This document shows, piece by piece, positions 27,203 through 36,917 of a stretch of DNA of 64,000 bases. This stretch comes from Flavobacterium sp. MC2016-06 (GTDB lineage: Bacteria > Bacteroidota > Bacteroidia > Flavobacteriales > Flavobacteriaceae): positions 62,001 through 126,000 of the forward strand of contig NZ_WMID02000009.1 in assembly GCF_009711165.2 (NCBI RefSeq), in the 5' to 3' direction. The notes under the pieces are model-generated. The model made no database searches. It was given only the letters and a program-made list of their open reading frames with translations, and was not told the DNA's origin. How positions within the stretch are numbered: position 1 is the first letter of the stretch; each line of letters starts with the position of its first letter. A program made the position numbers and the translations under genes.

Positions 27203-28954
27203 TTAAACTAAATCTACCTTAATATGCAGCTCTTTTAATTGAGCATCATCAATTGCAGCAGGAGCATCAATCATCACATCACGCCCAGAATTGTTTTTAG
27301 GGAATGCAATAAAATCTCTAATTGTTTCCTGCCCTCCTAAAATGGCAACTAAACGGTCTAAACCAAAAGCTAATCCTCCGTGTGGCGGCGCTCCAAATTG
27401 GAATGCATCCATTAAGAAACCAAATTGAGCTTTTGCTTCATCTTCGGTAAAGCCTAAATATTTGAACATTAATTGCTGCGTTGCTTTATCGTGAATACGA
27501 ATAGAACCTCCGCCAATTTCATTTCCGTTCAAAACCATATCGTAAGCATTTGCGCGAACTTTTCCTGGATCCGTCTCCAACAAAGCCATATCTTCTGGTT
27601 TTGGAGATGTAAACGGATGGTGCATCGCATGGTAACGACCGCTTTCTTCGTCAAGTTCCAATAATGGGAAATCTACAACCCAAAGTGGCGCAAATTCTTC
27701 GGGTTTACGCAATCCTAAACGAGTGGCTAATTCCATACGAAGTGCAGAAAGCTGCGCACGAGTTTTATTTGCCGGTCCAGAAAGTACAAAAATCATATCG
27801 CCAGGTTTTGCGCCTGTAATTTTTGCCCATTGTCCTAAATCGTCTTGATCGTAAAATTTATCTACAGACGATTTATAAGTTCCGTCGTCATTGTATTTTG
27901 CATAAACCATTCCTGATGCTCCAACTTGCGGACGTTTTACCCAGTCAATTAATGCATCAATTTCTTTACGCGTATAGTTTCCTGCGCCTGGAACTGCAAT
28001 ACCAACAACTAATTCTGCAGCATTAAAAACTGGAAAATCTTTGTGTTGCGCAAATTCGTTCAATTCGCCAAATTCCATTCCAAAACGAATGTCTGGTTTG
28101 TCATTTCCGTATGTCTTCATAGCGTAGTCGTAGGTAATTCTTGGGAATTTATCTACTTCAATACCTTTAATTTCCTTTAGTAAATGTCTTGTCAATCCTT
28201 CAAAAACATTCAAAATGTCTTCTTGTTCAACAAAAGCCATTTCGCAGTCAATTTGAGTAAACTCAGGCTGACGGTCTGCACGTAAATCTTCGTCACGGAA
28301 ACATTTCACGATTTGGAAATATTTGTCCATTCCACCCACCATCAATAATTGTTTGAAAGTTTGTGGAGATTGTGGTAAAGCATAAAATTGTCCTTCGTTC
28401 ATACGGCTTGGTACAACGAAATCTCTTGCTCCTTCTGGAGTCGATTTTATTAAGTATGGAGTTTCAACTTCGCAGAAATCTAAATCAGATAGATATTTAC
28501 GAACTTCCATCGCTACTTTGTGACGGAATAATAAACTGTTTTTTACAGGATTTCTTCTAATGTCTAAATAACGGTATTTCATTCTGATGTCTTCTCCACC
28601 ATCAGTTTTATCTTCAATTGTAAATGGAGGAGTTAGCGCAGCATTTAAAATAGTTAGTTCAGTAACTAAAATTTCAATTTCACCAGTTGGAATATTTTTG
28701 TTTTTGGCTTCACGCTCAATAACAGTTCCTTTTACCTGAATTACGAATTCACGACCAAGAGTTTTAGCAAGTTCAAATATCTTTTCATCAGAACGTCCTT
28801 TATCAAATAACAATTGAGTAATTCCATAACGATCTCGTAAGTTTACCCAATTTATGAATCCTTTATCATTAGAGTTTTGAACCCAGCCTGCAAGTGTAAC
28901 TTCGGCATTAATATCTGTGGATCTTAATTCTCCACAATTATGACTTCTATACAT
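27203..28954 (-). CDS. aspS: Aspartyl-tRNA synthetase
   Basis: From ATG 28952-28954 the enzyme has 583 residues ([10 protein letters not shown]...). The upstream TTG-started extension overlaps the promoter and is rejected. It has the N-terminal OB anticodon-binding fold, the class II motif 2 ([16 protein letters not shown]), the bacterial-type insertion domain in the middle, and motif 3 ([15 protein letters not shown]). It charges tRNA-Asp with aspartate in the cytosol. Size and insert fit bacterial-type AspRS. Confidence 0.97.
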   Translation of the reverse strand: MYRSHNCGELRSTDINAEVTLAGWVQNSNDKGFINWVNLRDRYGITQLLFDKGRSDEKIFELAKTLGREFVIQVKGTVIEREAKNKNIPTGEIEILVTELTILNAALTPPFTIEDKTDGGEDIRMKYRYLDIRRNPVKNSLLFRHKVAMEVRKYLSDLDFCEVETPYLIKSTPEGARDFVVPSRMNEGQFYALPQSPQTFKQLLMVGGMDKYFQIVKCFRDEDLRADRQPEFTQIDCEMAFVEQEDILNVFEGLTRHLLKEIKGIEVDKFPRITYDYAMKTYGNDKPDIRFGMEFGELNEFAQHKDFPVFNAAELVVGIAVPGAGNYTRKEIDALIDWVKRPQVGASGMVYAKYNDDGTYKSSVDKFYDQDDLGQWAKITGAKPGDMIFVLSGPANKTRAQLSALRMELATRLGLRKPEEFAPLWVVDFPLLELDEESGRYHAMHHPFTSPKPEDMALLETDPGKVRANAYDMVLNGNEIGGGSIRIHDKATQQLMFKYLGFTEDEAKAQFGFLMDAFQFGAPPHGGLAFGLDRLVAILGGQETIRDFIAFPKNNSGRDVMIDAPAAIDDAQLKELHIKVDLV

Positions 28955-28972
28955 GATCAAAATTTTAGACTG

Positions 28973-28980
28973 CAAAAGTA
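28973..28980 (-). promoter_or_regulatory. -7 element of aspS
   Basis: TACTTTTG on the minus strand matches TAnnTTTG about 20 bases upstream of the aspS ATG. Confidence 0.4.
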
Positions 28981-29076
28981 AACACAAAATTCAAATTAAT
29001 ATAGTAAAGTGATAACTTGATGCTCATTAATTTAAAATATTTTGTTAATTGATAAATTTTGCAATTGTAATTTCTC

Positions 29077-29084
29077 TAGATTTG
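29077..29084 (+). promoter_or_regulatory. -7 element of the TlpA-like gene
   Basis: TAGATTTG fits TAnnTTTG and lies 29 bases before the ATG at 29113. Confidence 0.45.
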
Positions 29085-29112
29085 GTGTACTAAAAAACAA
29101 ATTTAAATACCT

Positions 29113-30111
29113 ATGAAAAACCTTTTTATTGCTGGTCTGTTCATTTTTAGCGCTTTAAATGCTATTGGACAATCTAAGAAATATGTCACTTTTGAAGCTA
29201 ATATCGCCAATAGAAATACTGATATTATTAAAATTATTAATGAAGGAAAAGTAATTAAAACCATAAGACTTAATGATAAAGGTATTTTTAAAGATACTTT
29301 AGTCGTTGATGGAGGCAGAAGCCGCTTGTACGATGGTGTTGAATCTACCGAGTTGTTTTTGAAAAACGGTTATGATTTAAAACTTAAAATGGATGCGAAA
29401 AAGTTTGATGAATCAATTGTTTATACTGGTAATGGAAGTTTAGAAAACAATATTCTGGCACAGCGTATTCTGGCTGATGAAAAATTATATGATGAAAGTG
29501 CAGTTAAATTAGATGATGCTGCTTTTAATACATTAATTGAAGGAAAAAAAGCGGCAGATTTAGCTCGATTGAGTAATAAAAAATTAGATCCCGATTTTGT
29601 AAAGATTGAAAGTGAAAATGGAGCTCAAGCTATTCTAGCAATTTCTGAACATCGTAAGGAAGGGCAGCTAACAGCTAAAATGAATAATGCACCTTCTCCA
29701 GATTTTGATTATGAAAATCATAAAGGAGGTAAAACAAAACTTTCTGATTTAAAAGGAAAGTATGTTTATATTGATCTTTGGGCAACTTGGTGTGCACCTT
29801 GTAGAGCAGAGATTCCGTTCCTGCAAAAAGTGGAAGAAAAATATCATGGAAAAAATATTGAGTTTGTAAGCATTTCGGTTGATGTGCAAAAAGATCATGA
29901 GAAATGGCAAAAATTAGTTACAGATAAACAATTGGGCGGTATTCAATTATTTTCTGACAATGAATGGAAATCTGCTTTTGTAACAAGTTATAATGTAACG
30001 GGTATTCCGAGGTTTATTTTGATTGATCCTAAAGGTAATGTTGTAGACGCAGATGCTGCTCGACCATCATCTCCAGAGCTTCAAACGCAGTTAGACTCAT
30101 TATTGAACTAA
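29113..30111 (+). CDS. TlpA-family thioredoxin-like protein, exported
   Basis: The 332-residue protein has a signal peptide (about 20 residues, ending AIGQ), an unassigned N-terminal domain of about 170 residues, and a C-terminal thioredoxin fold (about 193-332). The redox site is Trp-Cys227-Ala-Pro-Cys230 in WATWCAPCRAEIPFL, and the cis-proline is Pro299 in TGIPRF. Proteins of this layout are periplasmic thiol-disulfide reductases of the TlpA/ResA type, often serving cytochrome maturation or envelope stress in Bacteroidota. It is a single gene with a terminator downstream; the partner is unknown. Confidence 0.88.
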   Translation: MKNLFIAGLFIFSALNAIGQSKKYVTFEANIANRNTDIIKIINEGKVIKTIRLNDKGIFKDTLVVDGGRSRLYDGVESTELFLKNGYDLKLKMDAKKFDESIVYTGNGSLENNILAQRILADEKLYDESAVKLDDAAFNTLIEGKKAADLARLSNKKLDPDFVKIESENGAQAILAISEHRKEGQLTAKMNNAPSPDFDYENHKGGKTKLSDLKGKYVYIDLWATWCAPCRAEIPFLQKVEEKYHGKNIEFVSISVDVQKDHEKWQKLVTDKQLGGIQLFSDNEWKSAFVTSYNVTGIPRFILIDPKGNVVDADAARPSSPELQTQLDSLLN

Positions 30112-30168
30112 TTTATTTACGAAATTTATAACGTTATCGTAGTTTTAGTATTTTGCTAAAACACCAGT

Positions 30169-30194
30169 AAAACCAATGCTTGAGTATTGGTTTT
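30169..30194 (+). terminator. Terminator of the TlpA-like gene
   Basis: AAAACCAAT and ATTGGTTTT form a 9-bp stem with an 8-base loop and a T-run, about 60 bases past the stop. Confidence 0.8.
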
Positions 30195-30281
30195 TTTGTT
30201 TTTATACTTTTTCCAATGTTAAGTTTTTATTCAATGTTACCAAATTGTTAAGTAAAAGTTTTTTTAATGTAAACAATTAAC

Positions 30282-30289
30282 TATATTTG
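30282..30289 (+). promoter_or_regulatory. -7 element of the MORN-repeat gene
   Basis: TATATTTG fits TAnnTTTG 34 bases upstream of the ATG at 30323. Confidence 0.45.
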
Positions 30290-30322
30290 ATAAAGATTTG
30301 ATAACATTAATACCTAAAAGAT

Positions 30323-30670
30323 ATGAAAAAGTGTGTAATTTTAGTTGCAATATTGTTCTCTGGAATTTTAGTTGCACAAGAGACTAAACCAGAATTAGAA
30401 GCTGTTGGAAACAAAGTAAAAGCTACTTATTATTATGAAAATGGTAAAGTACAACAAGAAGGCTTCTTTAAGGATGGCAAATTAGACGGTGTTTGGGTAT
30501 CTTATGATGAAAAAGGAAATAAAATTGCTGTAGGAGAATATTCAGAGGGATTGAAAACTGGAAAATGGGTATTCTTTAATGAAAAAGGCCTTTCTGAAGT
30601 TGCTTATCAAGACAGCAGAGTAAGTTCAGTTAAAAATTTACAAAAAGATGCTTTGGCAAATAGAAATTAA
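30323..30670 (+). CDS. Small exported MORN-repeat protein
   Basis: This 115-residue protein has a signal peptide (MKKCVILVAILFSGILVAQ) and three MORN_2-type units (YYENGKVQQEGFFKDGKLDG, then W-x-S-YDEKGNKIAVGEY, then G-KWVFFNEKGLSEV). The pattern is like that of YwqK-type proteins. MORN_2 repeats form beta-strand stacks of unknown ligand. It is probably periplasmic or surface-exposed. It has its own promoter element and a terminator; no function is proposed. Confidence 0.82.
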   Translation: MKKCVILVAILFSGILVAQETKPELEAVGNKVKATYYYENGKVQQEGFFKDGKLDGVWVSYDEKGNKIAVGEYSEGLKTGKWVFFNEKGLSEVAYQDSRVSSVKNLQKDALANRN

Positions 30671-30690
30671 GATGATTTCGAATAATTTAT

Positions 30691-30712
30691 AAAACCGCTC
30701 TAAAGCGGTTTT
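30691..30712 (+). terminator. Shared hairpin terminator between the MORN and PepSY genes
   Basis: AAAACCGCT pairs perfectly with AGCGGTTTT around a 4-base loop, with a T-run. It lies between two convergent stops and can serve both. Confidence 0.88.
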
Positions 30713-30722
30713 TTTATGCCTT

Positions 30723-31832
30723 TTATTTTTTGACTTTAGATTTTTTTCTTCTTCCATACCAAATTACAAAACCTGTTACAGGAAGAGCAGCGGCAATTAA
30801 GCTTACTATAAAGGCAATAATTTTACCTGGCAAATCTAGAATTTGTCCGGTATGAATGCCGTAATTCATTTCTACTACCTGTAAGCCTAAACTTTTTTTG
30901 TCATAAGGATCACTTTGAATTAATTTTCCATCATTTGGATGAAAATAATAATTGCTCTGATGATCAAATCGCAAAGTATGCGGATATGCACCTGTACTAA
31001 CAATATCACCTTTTTTCTGTGGCATCATCACAAAAAACATTTCAGCTTTTGGTTGATGTTTCATCGTTTCAATAAAAGCTTTGTCTACGGCTAGAAGATT
31101 GTTTTTATCAAATTTGGTGGTGTCAATTGCTGGAGTTTTTGTTTCTACTGCTTTATTTCCTCCAAAATTAAACGTTTTGTAAATTCCGTCCCCAACCCAT
31201 TCGTAGGTAAAAGTTAGACCGGTAATGGCAATGACAACTGCTAGAATTGAAATATAAAACCCGGAAGTATTATGCCAGTCGTAGTTTACACGACGCCATT
31301 TTGCAGACCATTTTACAGTAAAACTTCTTTTGATGTCGCTTTTTCGTTTTGGCCACCATTGTATTAATCCAGAAATGACTAATAGAATAAAAATAATAGT
31401 TGCAACGCCTATAATATGTTTTCCAATATAATCTGGAAGCAGCAAGTATAAGTGAATGTATTCTACAATAATAAAAAAGTCGGCTGCAGGATTTTCTGTT
31501 TTTAGATATTGACCTGTGTACGGATTAAAATAAAGATACTGATTCTCTTTTTCTGAATAAGTATAAACAATTGCCGATCTGTTTTTTCCATAATAAGAAA
31601 CCATCGTTATTTTGTTTTTCGGAGCAATTTGTTTTGCTTTTTCCTGTAAAACAGAAGGCAGTAAAAAGGGTTTGTTTTGAGGTTCTACAATACGCCATTC
31701 TTTGCGGGTAATGTCTTTTATTTCGTCATGAAAACAAAATATACAGCCTGTGATACTGACAATAAAAACAATAAGCCCGGAAATTAATCCGAGCCATTTA
31801 TGTAGAAAACGTATTTGTTTTGTAAATCCCAT
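30723..31832 (-). CDS. PepSY-associated transmembrane protein (siderophore uptake locus)
   Basis: The 369-residue membrane protein begins with an amphipathic segment and a first helix (HKWLGLISGLIVFIVSITG) with the His and Gly pattern of the PepSY_TM family. Further helices lie near residues 125-150, 190-215 and 335-360, with an extracytoplasmic PepSY region between the third and fourth. Members found with TonB-dependent siderophore receptors are thought to be inner-membrane ferric-siderophore reductases. A perfect promoter overlapped by a palindrome directly precedes it, separating it from the upstream receptor operon, which is on the same strand. Confidence 0.82.
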   Translation of the reverse strand: MGFTKQIRFLHKWLGLISGLIVFIVSITGCIFCFHDEIKDITRKEWRIVEPQNKPFLLPSVLQEKAKQIAPKNKITMVSYYGKNRSAIVYTYSEKENQYLYFNPYTGQYLKTENPAADFFIIVEYIHLYLLLPDYIGKHIIGVATIIFILLVISGLIQWWPKRKSDIKRSFTVKWSAKWRRVNYDWHNTSGFYISILAVVIAITGLTFTYEWVGDGIYKTFNFGGNKAVETKTPAIDTTKFDKNNLLAVDKAFIETMKHQPKAEMFFVMMPQKKGDIVSTGAYPHTLRFDHQSNYYFHPNDGKLIQSDPYDKKSLGLQVVEMNYGIHTGQILDLPGKIIAFIVSLIAAALPVTGFVIWYGRRKKSKVKK

Positions 31833-31863
31833 TTTGCGAATTGAGAAAGATCTTATTTCTTTC

Positions 31864-31916
31864 TTTTAGAATTAGTCTAAAAAAACAAAAGTAACTCTAA
31901 ATGTACAATTCACAAA
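31864..31916 (-). promoter_or_regulatory. Promoter and palindromic operator of the PepSY gene (Fur-box-like)
   Basis: On the minus strand, TTTG (31913-31916), a 19-base spacer and TACTTTTG (31886-31893) form a near-ideal Bacteroidota promoter. The 19-bp inverted repeat TTTTAGA-N5-TCTAAAA (31864-31882) starts 3 bases after the -7 element and covers the predicted start of transcription. A related AATTCTAAA half-site occupies the same position at the receptor promoter. A Fur-type iron repressor is the natural candidate given the genes. Confidence 0.6.
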
Positions 31917-31964
31917 TTATATCAATTTATTTTGGTGTTTTTTCGCGAAAGCGGTTTGATGCAA

Positions 31965-33512
31965 TTATTCGCTTTTTACTTTTTTAAGTTTAAAAGAAAC
32001 ATAAAGAGAGATAGAAGCTAAGATAATCCAGAAAACATCAATAAAGAAAATTTGAACCTGATTGGTTGCAAAAGTTTTCCAAAACCAGTTTCCTGTGCAG
32101 ATACCATTTGCAATAGGAATTAAAAATCCTAAAATACTTCCGGATATTAAACACCATTTATTGGTAAAATTAATATCTCTTTTGATAAGGAAAAATATAA
32201 TTAAGGCGAGCCAGGTCATAAAATAAACATTGTAAATATTGGTTTGGCTTAATGGATAAAATATTTTGTTTGCAATAAATGCAATTGCAGTAACGGGATA
32301 CATACTTAAGCAAATGGCTAAATAGATTCTAACTACAGCATTGTTGAAACGACGTTTCTTCTCTGGCATATTTTTTTTGTCTCTGGCAACCAACCAAATC
32401 ATAACGCCAGATATAATAACATAACAGGTAATAATACCAAGTACAAAACTGATTATTCTTAAGGCATAACCGCCATAATCGGCAAAGTGAATTTTGTATA
32501 AAATATTCTTAACTGCGTCTAGGTATTTGTTTCCTGTAATTGGATCTTTTTTGTAAACAACCTTGCCATCGGCAACTTTGTAAATGATTTTTCCAATTGC
32601 AGTAAACTTTTTGTCAGCTGGTATTTCTCCTTCTACTATAACATGCATATTTGCATCGCCATAATTTTGGATTTGAATGCCGCTTATTTTAAAATCTTTC
32701 CAATTATTTTTTGTTTTCTCGACCAATTCATTTATGCTGAACGGATTGGCTAATTTTTTATTTTCAAATTTATATATAGGATTGTTGTATTCTAAATCAT
32801 TGTATAATTTGTTTTGATCTCCTTTGTATAATGCGAGAACGCTAGGTGCTACAATAAGCAGTTTTATCATAAAAAACGCTCCCGTAACAGCATATACAAA
32901 TTGAAAAGGAAGACCAATCATTCCTAATGCAGTATGCGAATCTGTCCATAATGTTTTAAGTTTTTCTTTTGGACGGAAAATGTAAAAGTTAGATACAATT
33001 TTGTTCCAATGCAATAATACTCCTGTAATAATCGCAAACAGGAAAAATAGTGCCACAAAGCCCGAAAGGTAATAACCTACAGGATAAGGAATCTGAGCTA
33101 AAAAGTGAAGTCTGTATAAGAATTCGCCTAAAGAGTACGATTCTTCATAGGTTTGAGCTTTGAAGTTTTTGGTGTTTAAATAAAAAAACTGACTTTCTTT
33201 TTGTTTGGCTGGTGCCAAAGAATCTTTACTGCCTTCTAAGTAGATATTTAAGCGTTTTTCACCTTCTGATTCATAAACAGTAAAGTTTCTTCCGTTTAAA
33301 ATATGTCTTTTATTTAAGGTGTCTAAAACAAGATTGTAGTTAAGCGGTATTTCTTTTTTAAGGGAAACAGATTCACCTCGTTCCCAATTGATAATTTCAG
33401 TTCTAAAAAAAGAAAACGATCCTGCAAAGAAAATAACAAACAATACAAAGCTTATTACAATACCGCTTACAGTATGTGTATGAAAATAGATATTATAGTT
33501 TCTGTTATTCAT
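31965..33512 (-). CDS. PepSY-associated transmembrane protein, larger paralogue
   Basis: The 515-residue protein has the PepSY_TM layout: a first helix near residues 12-36 (HTHTVSGIVISFVLFVIFFAG), a periplasmic segment, helices around 140-165 and 190-220, a PepSY-like region (NPFSINELVEKTKNNWKDF), a further helix near 360-380 and four extra C-terminal helices. It is the last gene of the receptor operon, 3 bases downstream of the small membrane protein gene. It probably takes part in reduction or passage of iron from the imported siderophore; this comes from family context, not from a visible active site. Confidence 0.8.
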   Translation of the reverse strand: MNNRNYNIYFHTHTVSGIVISFVLFVIFFAGSFSFFRTEIINWERGESVSLKKEIPLNYNLVLDTLNKRHILNGRNFTVYESEGEKRLNIYLEGSKDSLAPAKQKESQFFYLNTKNFKAQTYEESYSLGEFLYRLHFLAQIPYPVGYYLSGFVALFFLFAIITGVLLHWNKIVSNFYIFRPKEKLKTLWTDSHTALGMIGLPFQFVYAVTGAFFMIKLLIVAPSVLALYKGDQNKLYNDLEYNNPIYKFENKKLANPFSINELVEKTKNNWKDFKISGIQIQNYGDANMHVIVEGEIPADKKFTAIGKIIYKVADGKVVYKKDPITGNKYLDAVKNILYKIHFADYGGYALRIISFVLGIITCYVIISGVMIWLVARDKKNMPEKKRRFNNAVVRIYLAICLSMYPVTAIAFIANKIFYPLSQTNIYNVYFMTWLALIIFFLIKRDINFTNKWCLISGSILGFLIPIANGICTGNWFWKTFATNQVQIFFIDVFWIILASISLYVSFKLKKVKSE

Positions 33513-33515
33513 GAA

Positions 33516-33818
33516 TTATTTGGTAATAGGGTTATAGGTTTGTCCGAGATACATAATGCCGCAAAAAAGTAATGTCAGCAATAGATAAATTCCCCAGATT
33601 TTCCAGCCACTTTTGGCCAAAAAAGCAATAATCATTAAAGCAACCCAAAGGATAAAGCCGCTAAAAGCCATTGTTATAACAACATTCGTTTTGTTAAACC
33701 AAGAAGCTAAAGCCAAATGAAAACTCACAGAAACGAAATAGCCACCAAGAATAGCAGCTGTTATTTTTAGAAAACGCTGCCATTTGGACTGCGTTAGATA
33801 TTTAGGATTTGCAGGCAT
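33516..33818 (-). CDS. Small membrane protein of the siderophore operon (about 3 TM)
   Basis: The 100-residue protein has hydrophobic segments near residues 16-34, 45-65 and 70-92, and ends with a short polar tail. I recognise no domain with certainty. It lies between another small membrane protein (2-base gap) and the large PepSY gene (3-base gap), so it is surely co-translated with them. It could be a helper subunit for the PepSY reductase; that is inference from position. Confidence 0.75.
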   Translation of the reverse strand: MPANPKYLTQSKWQRFLKITAAILGGYFVSVSFHLALASWFNKTNVVITMAFSGFILWVALMIIAFLAKSGWKIWGIYLLLTLLFCGIMYLGQTYNPITK

Positions 33819-33820
33819 AT

Positions 33821-34153
33821 TTAATAGTAATAGAATTCTAATAGTCCAACTAAAATAAATAGTACAGTAATTACTTTTGGGTTTATGACTTTTAATGGTT
33901 TTAATAGAATAATCAGACTTCCAATTGTCATTAACTGAATAAAAAAGAGTAAAGTTCCGGATCCTGTAGCTTTGCTAAACAGCCATAAAGAATAAGCCAA
34001 AAGAAGAAAAATCAATGCTGTGATTTTTGTTTGTTTTGGATTATTATTCATCCATTTCTCAAAGCTGTAATCATAAGATAATACGGCTCTTTTGGAAGTG
34101 TAATAAAACATATAAAAAGAGATAAAAACGAAAAGGCTGGCTATTGTTATCAT
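33821..34153 (-). CDS. Small membrane protein of the siderophore operon (3-4 TM)
   Basis: The 110-residue protein has hydrophobic segments near residues 1-16, 40-60, 64-84 and 90-108, with a short cytoplasm-like polar part (SYDYSFEKWMNNNPKQ) between the first two. No domain is recognised. It follows the TonB-dependent receptor gene by 68 bases and precedes the next small membrane gene by 2 bases. Confidence 0.72.
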   Translation of the reverse strand: MITIASLFVFISFYMFYYTSKRAVLSYDYSFEKWMNNNPKQTKITALIFLLLAYSLWLFSKATGSGTLLFFIQLMTIGSLIILLKPLKVINPKVITVLFILVGLLEFYYY

Positions 34154-34221
34154 GATTTTATAATTTAAAAAAAAAGCACCTCTCTAAGTTGAATTAGAAA
34201 GATGCTTTTGTATTGTTTTTA

Positions 34222-36690
34222 TTAGAATTTATAAGAGAAACTAGCTGCTATAGTTCTAGGATCTTTAGGATGGATTGTTGACCAGCCATCATAAATTTCT
34301 TCATTTGTAATATTGTTAAGCTTTACGGTAACCATAAATTTATTTATTCCGTAGAATACTGATGAGTTTATAACAGCGTATTCAGGAATAGTAAATGTTC
34401 CAGCCAAAGTTCTGTTCATGATTCTGTTGTCACCAACATAATTTCCTCCAAAACCTACGCCAAAACCTCTCAATGTACCTTGAGTAAATTTATAGCTCGC
34501 CCAAAGGTTTGCTAAGTTTGAAGGTCCTGCGCTTTCTGGTCTATGATTTACGAAATCTGCATCACCAGCTGTTAAAAGAGCATCAACATAACTGTATCCT
34601 AAAACGATATTTAAACCATTTATTGGATTTGCTACGATTTCTGCTTCAAAACCTTTGTTTCTTTGTCCTCCATCTTGATAATACGTTGTATTGGTTGCAG
34701 ACGATCTAATACTGTAAACTTGATCGCTTACTTGAATATCATAATAGCTGAAAGTAGCATATAGTTTATCTTTAAAAAGATTTAATTTAGTACCTATTTC
34801 AAATTGATTAGCATGCTCTGGATTGAAAGTTTTAATTGTTCTTTCTAAACCATTGATGTCTTCAGCTGGCGCCACGTTTACAAATCCATTCATATAATTT
34901 GCAAAAAGCGAAACTTTGTCTAATATTGGCTGGTAGATGAACCCAAATTTTGGTGAAAACGCTGTTTGGTTATAATTGTCTACATCTGTAGAAACATCTC
35001 CTGCGTTAATAAAACGGTCTGCACGTAAGCTTAACATGGCAGATATTGCAGGAGTAAAGTTAATTACATCAGAAACATAAGTGCTGTAAACATCTTGTCT
35101 GGTTTTGCTGTTGTTCCAGTCTACACCATCTAATAAAGCTGTTTCGCCACTTTTAGTTAAGTTTCCTGAATCAGTAATATAAGCATTTGGATCTGTGATA
35201 CCAAAGACCTGCTCGTTTACTGTTTTTAAGTCACTACCAATATAAACGGCTCCATTTGCAACATACGAAGATCCTTTATCAGTAACGGTTCTGTCAAAAT
35301 AATCAAAACCAACAACAATTCTATTTCTTAAGCTTCCAATTTTAAAGTCGCCAATAAAATTTTGTTGAATATCTGTCGTGATACTTTTTGAATTTTGATA
35401 ATTGAAATAACGACCTAATAAAATACCTTCTGTTATTGCAGGATAGTATTGTGTTCCTTCGTAGATATAAGAATAGTTACCTTGAGATTTTGATGAACTT
35501 GTTGAAAAAACAGTTTGAGAAGTCCATTGGTCAGAAAGTTTGTAATTCATTTGACCTTGAATGTTGTAAGAAGGTGTTTTTATAGTAAGATCATTACTAG
35601 TGTAAGAACGATTATTGTCATACCCTAATTCTTTTATATTATGCACTCTTAAAGGCGCGTCTCTGTCTAAAAAGATCATGGTTGGGTTTGTAGATTCATT
35701 ACTCATGAATTCTGTGTTAACCAAGAATGATAATCTGTCGTTAACTTTATAAGATAATGTTGGAGCGATGAAATAAGATTCTCTAAAACCAGCATCTTGA
35801 AAACTGTTTTGCTTATTGTAAGCAGAATTAATTCTGAAATTTAAAGTCTTTTTTTCATTTAATGGAGTGTTAAGATCTACAGTAACACGGTTTAAACCAT
35901 AACTTCCAACGGTATAGTTTACTTCTCCGCCAAAATAATTATAAGGTCTTTTTGTAGTAGCGTTTATTAAACCACCGTAAGAAATCAAACTGCTTCCAAA
36001 AAGAGTTCCAGATGGTCCTTTGATTACTTCAATTTTATCAATATTTGCAGGATCTAAACTTCCGTTTGTTAATCCTGGTAATCCGTTTACCATAGTTGGC
36101 TGTACCGCAAAACCTCTTAAGGAATAATATCCAGCACCATCACCGCCACGACCAGTAGAAGTCCAAAGTTGTGTAATACCAGGAGCATTTTTTAAAGCAT
36201 CATCCATAGTTGTTACAACCTGTTCTTTTAATAACTCGCTTGTTATAGTAGAATATACTTGAGGATTTTCAAGATTTTTTAATGGCAATCTTGATACTTG
36301 TTGTGATTCTTTACGAGCAAAAGTATTTTTCTTGCGTCCATCGATTACTACTTCAGTAAGTTCTTCAGAATTTACTTCAAGCGTGAAGTTTTCAATTAAC
36401 ACAGCTCCTGTGTTTAAGGCAACATTTTTTTCTTTTGTAAGATAGCCAACTGCAGAAACCTTAATAGTATAGTTTCCGGGTTTAACTTTTTTAAATTCAT
36501 AATAACCTTTGTCGTCTGTGACTGTGGATATTTGAGTTCCTTTTAAGACTACAGAAATATTATCTGCAGACTCATTTCCTTTTATATTAACTTGACCTTT
36601 GATGGTTGCTTTTTCTTGTGCCCAGATGGTTGTACCTGTAACTAAGAAAAAACAAAAGCTCAAAATAGAAACTGTGAATTTTATTTTCAT
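34222..36690 (-). CDS. TonB-dependent siderophore receptor
   Basis: The 822-residue outer membrane protein has a signal peptide (ending TTIWAQ, residue 25), a carboxypeptidase-regulatory-like domain (about 28-115) found in many Bacteroidota receptors, a plug domain (about 140-250, with VTTMDDALKNAPGI, YYSLRGF and IDKIEVIKGPSGTLFG) and a C-terminal beta-barrel ending in the aromatic-terminated strand AASFSYKF. The plug sequence is of the TonB-siderophore type (FhuA/FpvA-like). It would import a ferric siderophore using TonB energy. It heads an operon with two small membrane proteins and a PepSY protein. Confidence 0.93.
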   Translation of the reverse strand: MKIKFTVSILSFCFFLVTGTTIWAQEKATIKGQVNIKGNESADNISVVLKGTQISTVTDDKGYYEFKKVKPGNYTIKVSAVGYLTKEKNVALNTGAVLIENFTLEVNSEELTEVVIDGRKKNTFARKESQQVSRLPLKNLENPQVYSTITSELLKEQVVTTMDDALKNAPGITQLWTSTGRGGDGAGYYSLRGFAVQPTMVNGLPGLTNGSLDPANIDKIEVIKGPSGTLFGSSLISYGGLINATTKRPYNYFGGEVNYTVGSYGLNRVTVDLNTPLNEKKTLNFRINSAYNKQNSFQDAGFRESYFIAPTLSYKVNDRLSFLVNTEFMSNESTNPTMIFLDRDAPLRVHNIKELGYDNNRSYTSNDLTIKTPSYNIQGQMNYKLSDQWTSQTVFSTSSSKSQGNYSYIYEGTQYYPAITEGILLGRYFNYQNSKSITTDIQQNFIGDFKIGSLRNRIVVGFDYFDRTVTDKGSSYVANGAVYIGSDLKTVNEQVFGITDPNAYITDSGNLTKSGETALLDGVDWNNSKTRQDVYSTYVSDVINFTPAISAMLSLRADRFINAGDVSTDVDNYNQTAFSPKFGFIYQPILDKVSLFANYMNGFVNVAPAEDINGLERTIKTFNPEHANQFEIGTKLNLFKDKLYATFSYYDIQVSDQVYSIRSSATNTTYYQDGGQRNKGFEAEIVANPINGLNIVLGYSYVDALLTAGDADFVNHRPESAGPSNLANLWASYKFTQGTLRGFGVGFGGNYVGDNRIMNRTLAGTFTIPEYAVINSSVFYGINKFMVTVKLNNITNEEIYDGWSTIHPKDPRTIAASFSYKF

Positions 36691-36691
36691 G

Positions 36692-36747
36692 TTATTTAGA
36701 ATTGATTTTAATAATGCAAATCTAAGTCATGAACATAAACAAAGCAA
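36692..36747 (-). promoter_or_regulatory. Promoter and operator-like dyad of the siderophore receptor operon
   Basis: On the minus strand, TTG (36745-36747), a 20-base spacer and TAGATTTG (36717-36724) form a good promoter. An imperfect dyad at 36692-36714 containing AATTCTAAA follows it at nearly the same distance as the palindrome in the PepSY promoter (13 versus 12 bases to AATTCTAAA). Confidence 0.5.
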
Positions 36748-36861
36748 GTTATTCTTATTTATTCTAAATTAATTAAATATTAATCTAATTTTAAGGGAAA
36801 AATTTTGCTTCTTTCAAAAAAAAGGCAAATTTATGGCGGTTATTTATTGTGTTTCAATAAA

Positions 36862-36891
36862 AAAACCTGCTCAAACAAATGAACAGGTTTT
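36862..36891 (-). terminator. Terminator of the odhAB operon
   Basis: AAAACCTGCTC pairs with GAACAGGTTTT (one wobble position) around an 8-base loop and is followed by a T-run on the minus strand, 27 bases past the odhB stop. Confidence 0.85.
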
Positions 36892-36917
36892 ATATCTTAT
36901 GGTAAAAATTACTACAA

